Assembly: GCF_030269515.1 (NCBI RefSeq)
Contig: NZ_BSTM01000010.1
Span: 172,207-236,206, forward strand
Reading direction: 5' to 3'
DNA length: 64,000 nucleotides
Source of the DNA: Actinomadura sp. NBRC 104412
GTDB taxonomy: Bacteria; Actinomycetota; Actinomycetes; Streptosporangiales; Streptosporangiaceae
Below are positions 1 to 7,045 of the stretch, piece by piece. The notes under the pieces are model-generated. The model had not been told where the DNA came from, did not search any database, and was given only the letters and a program-made list of their open reading frames with translations. Every line of letters starts with the position of its first letter. Position 1 is the stretch's first letter. A program made the translations under genes and the position numbers.

Positions 1-1269
1 GGGAAGGCGGTCGTCGGGGATCAGCGGGTTCTGCGCGCTGAAGTCGCGCGGGACCAGCTCGAACCCCTGCCAGTGGACGGGCATCGGGCTCTGGTCCTCG
101 TCCCTGGGGACGTGGTGGAAGCCGATCCGCACCCACGCCACCGGGTCGGTCATCGTCTCGCCGTCGGTGTAGTCGAGGATGGACGTGCCGGGGCACTCGG
201 GGTCCTGGTTGAACGTGGCGAACTTCTCGCAGGGCCTGTACTGCGTGAAGGTCACGTCCGGCATGGTCTCCGGGTGCTCCTCGTAGGCGTCGGAGGTGCC
301 CAGCTCCAGCTCGTAGGAACGCGGGTGGTCGTCGGCGTTGCGGCTGTCCGGCGACACGACCCGCCACCAGCGGCGCAGAGCGGTGTTGAGGTTGTCCTCG
401 GTGGTGATGTCCTTCTTCCTCGTCTTGTAGATCGCGGCGCGGCGGCCCCGCTCGCCGGTCGGCGCGGTGTCGTACTGCTCCACCTTCTGGTTCGCGCCGA
501 TGCCGAAGTCCACCTTCCAGAACGCGCTGTGGTAGTGGTTCACCGAGTAGTCGCTCTGGCCGGGTCCGATCGGCCAGCCCTCGTCCGGGGTGGTGTAGTC
601 GCGCGGCGCCAGGTCACCGGTCGCCCCCAGCCGGACGCTGATCTGCCCGTCGTCGGCCAGCCGGTACTCGGTCAGGTACTCGTACCAGCCCACCTTCGAG
701 ATCGTCTTCAGCACCAGGTCGTGGCCCATCCTGGCGTACGGCTTGGTGGGCGACGGGCCCTGCAGCCGGTACGCCAGGCCCGTCTCCTGCTCGCTGACGC
801 ACAGGACCCTCTTGGAGTCCTCGCCGGCGCCCGTCCACGCGGCGCGGCGCTTGCCCTCGCAGTCGTCCCCGTCCATCGGCTCCATGAAGTCCCCGCCGAA
901 GCCGTAGGAGGTGATGTCGTTCCATTCGTTGAAGCCGGAGTCGTAGGGCACGTTGAGCTGAGCCATCGTGATCGAGTCCAGGACGTTCAGCAGGGCCTTG
1001 TCCCGCGGGCCCCTGAACGCCACCTTCTCCAGCACCAGGCCGGTCTTCTCGTCCACGTGCCAGCACAGCTGCCACCGGCTGCCGTTCGGCAGCTTCTCCT
1101 CGACCATGGCGTTGTCGCCGCAGTACTCGGCGCGGTCGCGGTCGGGCGCTGCGGCGGCCGGGGCCGCCGCAGCGCCCGTGCCGGCCATGGCCAGCGCCAC
1201 GGCCGCGGCGCCCCATCTCCATCTGCGCGGCCTCCGGGCCGCCGGTGTCTGTCGCGCGTTCGGATACAT
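1..1269 (-). CDS. Copper amine oxidase catalytic domain, secreted; runs off the window edge
   Basis: The first 423 residues are visible and there is no stop before the edge. Residues 1-43 form an arginine-rich signal peptide (ARRPRRWRW, then an Ala-rich core); it could be Tat-type. The rest follows the catalytic domain of copper/topaquinone amine oxidases, which turn primary amines into aldehyde, ammonia and peroxide. Copper ligands fit His246 and His248 (NHYH) and His386 (HHVPRDED), and a base Asp fits D119. The cofactor tyrosine fits Y197, but the usual T-x-x-N-Y-[DE] reads KVGWYE, so the Thr and the Asn before the Tyr are lost. GGTAGGAG lies just before ATG 1269 and includes the stop of the upstream gene, so the two are translationally linked. 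Activity is uncertain because of the altered motif. Confidence 0.75.
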   Translation of the reverse strand, partial: MYPNARQTPAARRPRRWRWGAAAVALAMAGTGAAAAPAAAAPDRDRAEYCGDNAMVEEKLPNGSRWQLCWHVDEKTGLVLEKVAFRGPRDKALLNVLDSITMAQLNVPYDSGFNEWNDITSYGFGGDFMEPMDGDDCEGKRRAAWTGAGEDSKRVLCVSEQETGLAYRLQGPSPTKPYARMGHDLVLKTISKVGWYEYLTEYRLADDGQISVRLGATGDLAPRDYTTPDEGWPIGPGQSDYSVNHYHSAFWKVDFGIGANQKVEQYDTAPTGERGRRAAIYKTRKKDITTEDNLNTALRRWWRVVSPDSRNADDHPRSYELELGTSDAYEEHPETMPDVTFTQYRPCEKFATFNQDPECPGTSILDYTDGETMTDPVAWVRIGFHHVPRDEDQSPMPVHWQGFELVPRDFSAQNPLIPDDRLP

Positions 1270-1276
1270 CGGGCTC

Positions 1277-2071
1277 CTACCTCAGGCGGGCCACCGTGCG
1301 ACCGGACAGGTCGATCACGATGTCGGTGATGTCGATGAAGGGACCGTTCGGCACGCGCGTGAACAACTGCACGCACCGGCTGGCGCCGCACTGGTCCGCA
1401 CCCGTGTCGGCGGGCCGCGCGGTGTAGGTGGTGGCGGTGGCCTGGACCTGCGCGGCCGAGGTGAACGCGCGGCCCGCCGCCCGTCCGAACCTGGCCTTGA
1501 AGTCGGCGCTGAGGGGGTGGGCCAGGAAGATGGCCACGGCCTCGGCGGTCTCCCGCTCCGAGGGCGGCGGCTGCATCCTGCCGCGGCTGAAGGTGCCCTC
1601 GACCGCGCCCGTGCGCAGGTTCACCACCCGTTTGATCAGCTTCTCGGACGTGTAGTCGTAGAAGTAGACTGCCGCGCGCCTCGGCGCGTCCGGGCCGTCC
1701 TCGCCCGGCTTGGGCGCGGCCAGCTCGAACGACAGGTACTCCGGCCCCGGAGCCCCCTTGACGTCGGTGCCGGTCAGCCCGTTCGCGGCGGCCGTCTTCG
1801 CCTGTCGCAGCTCGGCCGGTGTGAGCTGGTCGCGGCCGAATCCGCCGCCGGCCGGCGGCGCGGTGGCCGTCGGCTCCGCGACACCCGCGGTGGACGCCGG
1901 TGAGGCGGCGCCGTCGGTGTCCGGTGGCGCCGACGCGGTCGCGCCGACGATCCCGCTGAGGCCCAGCGCCACCACGGCGGTGGAGGCCGCCGCGACCATC
2001 CCCCATCGCAACCGCTGGGCCCTCGATCTCCAGGGCGGAGCGCGATGCTCGCGCTCGTCCGCCTCGTCCAT
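1277..2071 (-). CDS. Secreted protein resembling the N2/N3 domains of copper amine oxidase
   Basis: 264 residues. A basic N-terminus is followed by one hydrophobic segment (about 26-48), a Pro/Ala/Thr-rich linker (about 50-78) and a domain of about 185 residues. That domain reads like the non-catalytic N2-N3 region of copper amine oxidases: LTPAELRQA, then PEYLSFELAAPKPG, a strand pair ending EGTF, MQPPPSERETAEAVAIF and HPLSADFKARFG. It ends six bases before the catalytic-domain gene, so together they look like one amine oxidase split into two exported polypeptides. Start ATG 2071 has GGGAGGGG upstream. A perfect inverted repeat lies at 2081-2111. The domain assignment is by eye. Confidence 0.6.
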   Translation of the reverse strand: MDEADEREHRAPPWRSRAQRLRWGMVAAASTAVVALGLSGIVGATASAPPDTDGAASPASTAGVAEPTATAPPAGGGFGRDQLTPAELRQAKTAAANGLTGTDVKGAPGPEYLSFELAAPKPGEDGPDAPRRAAVYFYDYTSEKLIKRVVNLRTGAVEGTFSRGRMQPPPSERETAEAVAIFLAHPLSADFKARFGRAAGRAFTSAAQVQATATTYTARPADTGADQCGASRCVQLFTRVPNGPFIDITDIVIDLSGRTVARLR

Positions 2072-2080
2072 GGCCCCTCC

Positions 2081-2111
2081 CGAAGGTGAGTAAGGAACGG
2101 CCTCACCTTCG
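2081..2111. promoter_or_regulatory. Inverted repeat upstream of the split amine oxidase
   Basis: CGAAGGTGAG (2081-2090) and CTCACCTTCG (2102-2111) are perfect 10-bp arms with an 11-bp spacer, 10 bases upstream of the start at 2071. It may be an operator for a dimeric repressor (the IclR protein at 3750 is a nearby candidate) or a 5'-UTR hairpin. No regulator is proven. Confidence 0.5.
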
Positions 2112-2281
2112 GCCGGGCCGGTTTCGCCGCCGTTACCCGGCCGAAAAGAATCCGGCGCGGTGAACGGGAAAGCACGGCGCCGTCCTTCTCACTCGCCGCG
2201 TCGCCTGCCGTAACACGGGCGCAACCCGGGGGTGACGCCGATCACCTAGCTTCATGATCGCTACGGCGCGGGGAGGATCAT

Positions 2282-3763
2282 GTGAGCGCACTCGCCACCG
2301 CCATCGCCGAGGCCCTGAGCAGGAGCGACACCCCGGTCTCCGGGCCGCGGGGCGGGCGCGGCCTGGACCGTCGCCGGCTCGGCGTGCTGCCCGTCGCGGC
2401 GCAGGCCGTCGCCACGGTCGCGCCGTCCCCCGGGATGGTGTCCGCGACCGGCCTGGCCACCTCCCTGGGCGCCGTCGCGGTGCCCGTGCTCGGCCTCGCC
2501 GCCCTGCTGATGGTGCTGGTCTCGCTGGCCATCGCCCAGTTCGCGCGGCGCATCACCGCGGCCGGGTCGCTCTACACCTACGCGGCCAAGGGGCTCGGCC
2601 CCGCCGGGGGCTTCCTCACCGGCTGCCTGCTGCTCCTCGCGTACGGGGCGCTGGTGGTGATGTGCCTGTTCGGCGCGGGCCGCCGGACCGCCGGGTTCCT
2701 GACCGAGGCGGGCGTGCCGCTCCCGGCCGGAGGGGACGGTCCCACCCTGCTCGCGGCGGCGCTCCTCGGGACGGTCATGACCGCCTGCGTCATCCGCGGC
2801 GTGCGGATCTCGGCGTCCCTGACGCTGCTGCTGGAGGCGTGCTCGGTCATCACCGTGCTCGCCGTCCTGCTGCTGTCGGCGGCGACCGGGGCGCCCGGCC
2901 TTCCCGCCGCCTCCCACGCCTCCGGCACGGCGGCCTCCGCGCTGATCGTCTCGGTCACGGCGCTGGTCGGGTTCGAGAGCGGCTGCGGTCTCGGAGTGGA
3001 GACGCGCCGCCCGTTCGCCGTCGTCCCGCGCGTGGTGATTTGGACGCCGGCGGGCTGCGGGCTGCTCTTCGTCCTCGCGGGCGCGCTGCACCTGGCCGGA
3101 CCGGGAGGCGCCGGGCCGCCCGGTGAGGGACCGGCGCCGTTCCTGCCGGGGCTGCTGCACCTCGGGCTGGCCTCGTCGCTGTTCGCGTGCGCGATGGCGT
3201 CCGGGAACGCGGTCACCCGCGTCCTGTTCACCATGGGGCGCGAAGGGATGCTTCCAGCGGTGCTCAGCCGGACCCATCCGCGCCGCCGCACCCCGCACGC
3301 CGCCGCGTACGCGATGACGCCGTTCGCGATCGCGCTGCCCGGCGCGCTGTGGGCGATGGGCCTGCCGCCCGGGCCGCTGTCCGGCGCGCTGTCGGCGCTG
3401 ACCGTTCTCGCGTTCCTGGCCGCCTACCTGCTGGTCTGCGCCGCCGCCCCGCTCTTCCTGCACCGGATCGGCGAGCACGTCCCGGCCACGACCGGCACGG
3501 CGGTGCTGGCGGCCTGCGCGTCCGCCGCCGTCCTGGCCGGTGTGGTGGTCACCATGGCGGGGGAGGGACGCGTCCGCCTGCTCGGCCTGTTCGGCCTGAC
3601 GCTCGTCCTGGGCATGGCCTGGTTCCTGCGGGTCCGCCGCCGCGCGCCGCACCGGGCCGCGGCCATCGGGTACTTCGACCCGGCCGCGCCGGAGGACGTG
3701 CTGCCCGGAGCGCTGCCCGAAGGCCCGTCCTGGGGCGAGCGGAGCCGCCATGGCCGCCACTGA
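2282..3763 (+). CDS. APC-superfamily amino acid or amine permease
   Basis: 493 residues with about 12 hydrophobic segments between residues 35 and 445 and short basic loops, typical of APC-superfamily secondary transporters. The early segment AVATVAPSPGMV sits where the family has its first unwound substrate-binding helix, and GREGMLPAVLSRTHPRRRTPHAA matches the conserved cytoplasmic loop after the eighth helix. The start is GTG 2282 with GGGAGGA at 2270-2276; the ATG two bases earlier runs straight into a stop. It overlaps the IclR gene by 14 bases, so the two form an operon. The amine oxidase genes diverge upstream, suggesting an amine substrate, but the substrate cannot be read from sequence. 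Confidence 0.85.
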   Translation: MSALATAIAEALSRSDTPVSGPRGGRGLDRRRLGVLPVAAQAVATVAPSPGMVSATGLATSLGAVAVPVLGLAALLMVLVSLAIAQFARRITAAGSLYTYAAKGLGPAGGFLTGCLLLLAYGALVVMCLFGAGRRTAGFLTEAGVPLPAGGDGPTLLAAALLGTVMTACVIRGVRISASLTLLLEACSVITVLAVLLLSAATGAPGLPAASHASGTAASALIVSVTALVGFESGCGLGVETRRPFAVVPRVVIWTPAGCGLLFVLAGALHLAGPGGAGPPGEGPAPFLPGLLHLGLASSLFACAMASGNAVTRVLFTMGREGMLPAVLSRTHPRRRTPHAAAYAMTPFAIALPGALWAMGLPPGPLSGALSALTVLAFLAAYLLVCAAAPLFLHRIGEHVPATTGTAVLAACASAAVLAGVVVTMAGEGRVRLLGLFGLTLVLGMAWFLRVRRRAPHRAAAIGYFDPAAPEDVLPGALPEGPSWGERSRHGRH

Positions 3764-4508
3764 CCTGCCGCCCGTCGGCCGCCAGCCGAACGCGATCCAC
3801 AACGCCCTCAGCGTCCTGGAGGAGGTCGCGCGGGCGGGACCCGGCGTGACCGCCAAGGAGATCTCCACCGCGCTCGGGCTGCCGCCGGCCACCACGTACC
3901 GGCTGGTCAACCAGCTCGTGGCCGAGGAGTATCTGGTGCGGCTGCCCGATCTGCGCGGCTTCACGCTGGGCCGCAAGGTGATCGAGCTGGCCGGCGCGGT
4001 CGCGCCGCCGCGCCTGCCCGGCCCGGCCGCGGACGCGCTGGCCGGGCTGCGCTCCGAGGTCCGCCTGGCGATCAACCTGGTCTCCTACCGGCGCGGACGG
4101 CTGCGGATGCTGGACTCCGACCCCGACCACCCGCCGACGTCGGACGCCGTCCTGTCCCGGCACCCGCACGCCTCGGCCTTCGGGAAGCTGCTGCTCGCCG
4201 AGCACGGCGACTGGCGGTCGCCGGCCGGCGGCGGCCGTCTGCGCCGGCTCACCGCGCGCACGATCGCCGATCCCGTGGCGCTGGACCGCGAGCTGGACCG
4301 TGTACGGAACGAGGGCTTGGCCAGGCAGTGCGAGGAGTTACGCGCGGGCCGCGGCTGCCTGGCGGTCCCCGTACGGGACGCCTCGGGCACGCTGGTGGCG
4401 GGGCTCGCGGTCAGCGGCCCGCCGGATCGCATCACCGCCTTGGAGACACCGATCCTGCGGCGGGTACGCGACTGCGCGGCCGATCTGAGCCACCTGCTGC
4501 CGCGCTGA
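3750..4508 (+). CDS. IclR-family transcriptional regulator
   Basis: 252 residues. The N-terminal winged helix (about 14-80) contains GVTAKEISTALGLPPATTYRLVNQLVAEEYLVR, followed by the GFTLGRKVIELA segment that marks IclR proteins. The C-terminal effector domain has HPHASAFGKLLLAE and ends with the typical RGCLAVPVRDASG region. It overlaps the permease gene and probably controls permease and amine oxidase in response to a small ligand. Leu197 is encoded by the rare TTA codon (4338-4340), so translation could depend on a bldA-type tRNA. Its 3' end overlaps the convergent CopD-CtaG frame by 77 bases. Confidence 0.9.
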   Translation: MAATDLPPVGRQPNAIHNALSVLEEVARAGPGVTAKEISTALGLPPATTYRLVNQLVAEEYLVRLPDLRGFTLGRKVIELAGAVAPPRLPGPAADALAGLRSEVRLAINLVSYRRGRLRMLDSDPDHPPTSDAVLSRHPHASAFGKLLLAEHGDWRSPAGGGRLRRLTARTIADPVALDRELDRVRNEGLARQCEELRAGRGCLAVPVRDASGTLVAGLAVSGPPDRITALETPILRRVRDCAADLSHLLPR

Positions 4509-6144
4509 CCCTTTTCTGGAAGAGCAGGACACCCGCGGCCAGGAACGCCAGGTTCACGGCCAGATGTCTCAGTTCCCCCCGCCGGAGCCCGTCACCCAGC
4601 GGGGTCAGGTACAGGAGAAGCGAGCCCGTGACGAGCAGCCCGGCCCCCACCGCCCGGCCGGCTCCGCGCGCGCGGACCAGAAGGAGCAGCCATTCGCGCG
4701 GACCCCGGTCCCCATCGATCCGCGCGGGACGCACCACGTCCAGCGCGAGCCGTATCGGCGCGCCCGCCACCAGGAGGGACGAGGCCAGACCCGTCAGCAG
4801 CGCCTGCTGGACGACCAGTGCGCCCGTCTCCTCGAACGCGTACCGCGCGACCCCCGACTGCGTCGCCACAACGACGACGAGCAGGCTCGCGTACCAGGCC
4901 AGGACGCGCGACTTCGGCCAGCTACGGCTCCGCGCGACCCCGGCCACGTAAAGACCGGCCAGCACCACGACAAGGACGGCGAAGAAGAGGTCGAACCGCC
5001 ACAGCGTCGCGAGCCGCCCCAGCGTCGGCTCCGCGAGCGGAGCCTGACCCAGCAGCGCCTGGACCGCGCCCTCCTCGACCGCCGCCTCGGACGGTGCGGT
5101 ACGGCTCAGCGCGACGGCCAGCCCCATCGCGGCGGCCATCACCACCGTCTCCACCGTCGCGAGCCGGGCGAACCCGTAGACGGAGCCGGCGGCGACAGCG
5201 GGGAGCGTGTGCCTCCGATGCCACCAGCCGAACCACCCCAGGACCGCGAACGCGACCCCTTTGGCGATGGCGAGCCGGCCGTAGTCGCCCGCCACCAGAT
5301 CTGCGACGCTCGGTGTGCGGGTGGCCAGGTTGGCGACGCCGCTGAGGCCGACCGCGAGAAAGCACCACGGGGCCATCCGCCCGAACCGCTCGCACATCAC
5401 CTCGATCCGCGGCCCGCGCCGTGCCGCGTGCGCGACGAGTACCACCAGCCCGCCCACCCAGAACGCCACCCCGACGACGTGCAAGGCCAGGGACGTCACC
5501 GCCGCCCCATGGTTGGTCGCCGCAGCCGAATGCCCGGTGAGCGGCGGGGGCAGCAACGCGACCCCTGCGAGCGCCAGCGCCCCCAGCGCGCCGCCTGGCG
5601 TACGCCGCGTCCATGTCAGCACGGCGAGGGCGAGTGTCAGTGCCACGACGAGCGCGAGTGCGTTTCCTTGCGGCAGGTCCCTGATCTGCTGGAGGACGCT
5701 ACCGGTGGTGAGCACCCGTCCAAGCGGCTCCCCGAGCACGTCGGACAGCGTGAGGGCGAGCGTCGCCGCCGCGGCCAGAGCCCACCCGCTCGACAGCCAC
5801 GCCGCCGCACGGAGGTGGCGCGCCGCCGCGGGGGCCAGCCTCCCGCCGTCGAGCGGGATGAGCACCGCCGCCGCGAGCACGGCGCCCACCGTCAGGACCG
5901 CGAGCCCGTCCAGGGCCAGCCGCACGGCGGGGAGCCCCCAGCCGGTCAGCCGTCCCGCCTCGTCCAGACCGGGGACGACCTGCGCGCCGTCGCCGGAACC
6001 GCCGCCGGCGAGCGCCACCGCCAGGACCGACGCCGCCACACCGGCGGCGACCGCCGCGACACCTCCGGCGCGCAACGCGAACCCGCTCACCTGGGTGGCC
6101 CGAAGCAGATCGTCGACCCCATGGCGCCGCTCCCTCGCCCTCAA
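4432..6144 (-). CDS. CopD-CtaG type copper membrane protein with a truncated CtaG half
   Basis: 570 residues, almost all membrane segments. The N-terminal two thirds are a CopD-type copper import domain with LHVVGVAFWVGGLVVL. The rest (from about 370) begins like the CtaG cytochrome oxidase assembly domain that is often fused to CopD in actinomycetes. It stops after FLAAGVLLFQKR, about where CtaG proteins reach FFWPL and go on for some 130 residues. The last 26 codons are simply the antisense of the IclR gene, so the 3' end looks deleted. The start is uncertain: TTG 6144 opens the frame, while GTG 6090 sits just before the first helix. Confidence 0.7.
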   Translation of the reverse strand: MRARERRHGVDDLLRATQVSGFALRAGGVAAVAAGVAASVLAVALAGGGSGDGAQVVPGLDEAGRLTGWGLPAVRLALDGLAVLTVGAVLAAAVLIPLDGGRLAPAAARHLRAAAWLSSGWALAAAATLALTLSDVLGEPLGRVLTTGSVLQQIRDLPQGNALALVVALTLALAVLTWTRRTPGGALGALALAGVALLPPPLTGHSAAATNHGAAVTSLALHVVGVAFWVGGLVVLVAHAARRGPRIEVMCERFGRMAPWCFLAVGLSGVANLATRTPSVADLVAGDYGRLAIAKGVAFAVLGWFGWWHRRHTLPAVAAGSVYGFARLATVETVVMAAAMGLAVALSRTAPSEAAVEEGAVQALLGQAPLAEPTLGRLATLWRFDLFFAVLVVVLAGLYVAGVARSRSWPKSRVLAWYASLLVVVVATQSGVARYAFEETGALVVQQALLTGLASSLLVAGAPIRLALDVVRPARIDGDRGPREWLLLLVRARGAGRAVGAGLLVTGSLLLYLTPLGDGLRRGELRHLAVNLAFLAAGVLLFQKRVSAAAGGSDRPRSRVPAAGSVSPRR

Positions 6145-6228
6145 GCCCGCCTGAAGACGATCACGCTAACGCCCGTTTGCTTCGCCCCTGTTACGTTGTG
6201 CGCACCCCTTACGTTGTGCGCCGCGGGG

Positions 6229-6900
6229 TCAGGTGCGGGAGCGTCCCCTCAGCCGTGCGAACAGGCGGCGGAACATGCCGGCCACCATCACCTTCAACAG
6301 CGTGGTGCCCTTGATCGCCGAGGCCGGCTGCTCGGCCGGCTTGGTCTCGGTGGCCGCCTTGGGCTCGGCGGTCTTCGGCTCGGCGCCTTCGGAGGTGGCG
6401 GCCTGCTCGGCGGCGGGCTCGGCCTCTGCCGCCGCGGGCTTCCGCTCGCCCTGCTCGGCCTCGATGCGCTCCTGGACGCACTTGGCCATGTCGCCGACCA
6501 TGCGTGCGGACACGTCCGCCATGATGCCCCGGCCGAACTGCGCGAGCCTGCCCGAGACGGTCAGGTCCGTCTCCAGGAAGACCTGCGCGCCGTTCCCCGA
6601 GGGCTCCACGCGCATCTTCGCCTTCGCCTGGGCGGTGCCCGCGCCCCTGGCGTCCTTGCCCTTCGCGCTCAGCACGGCGGTGCGCGCCTTCTCGTCCAGC
6701 TCGACGATGGTGGCCGTCCCGGTGAACGACGCGGTGACCGGGCCGAGCTTCACCTTCACCTTGCCCCGGAAGGAGTCGTCGCCGAGTTCCTCGGTGAGCT
6801 CCGCCCCTGGGAAGCACGCCGCGACGTTGTGCGCGTTCTGCAGGAAGGCGAAGACCACGTCGGGATCGGCCTCGACCTCGAAGGTGTTCTCAATGAGCAT
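6229..6900 (-). CDS. CoxG-like SRPBCC-domain protein
   Basis: 223 residues. Residues 1-150 match the CoxG (carbon monoxide dehydrogenase subunit G) branch of the START/SRPBCC fold: IENTFEVEADPDVVFAFLQ, FPGAELTEEL, GKVKVKLGPVTASFTGTA and LAQFGRGIMADVSARMV are all family hallmarks. Residues 150-195 are a low-complexity Ala/Glu/Pro/Lys linker. A short hydrophobic-basic tail follows (LLKVMVAGMFRRLFARLRGR), probably a membrane anchor. CoxG helps mature molybdenum hydroxylases, but no CO dehydrogenase genes are visible here, so the role is open. ATG 6900 has GGAGG upstream. Confidence 0.82.
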   Translation of the reverse strand: MLIENTFEVEADPDVVFAFLQNAHNVAACFPGAELTEELGDDSFRGKVKVKLGPVTASFTGTATIVELDEKARTAVLSAKGKDARGAGTAQAKAKMRVEPSGNGAQVFLETDLTVSGRLAQFGRGIMADVSARMVGDMAKCVQERIEAEQGERKPAAAEAEPAAEQAATSEGAEPKTAEPKAATETKPAEQPASAIKGTTLLKVMVAGMFRRLFARLRGRSRT

Positions 6901-7045
6901 GGGCCGTCCTCCAGGGGGTCGCCGAGAATCTCGGGTGTCTTGACCTTAATGGCACGCGCTCCGCTCGCCTAGGTGCGATCCAAGGATTCGGCAACGCCCG
7001 TCCGGCAGGACGGACCGGTACCGGGGTGTCGGCCATGCTGGGGGC

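Noticed and set aside
73..1329. A 418-codon plus-strand frame at the left edge
   Set aside because: The minus strand has a signal peptide and the copper ligands of an amine oxidase; this frame is its shadow.
4564..6972. An 802-codon open frame on the plus strand
   Set aside because: It mirrors the CopD-CtaG and CoxG genes and has no recognisable domain.
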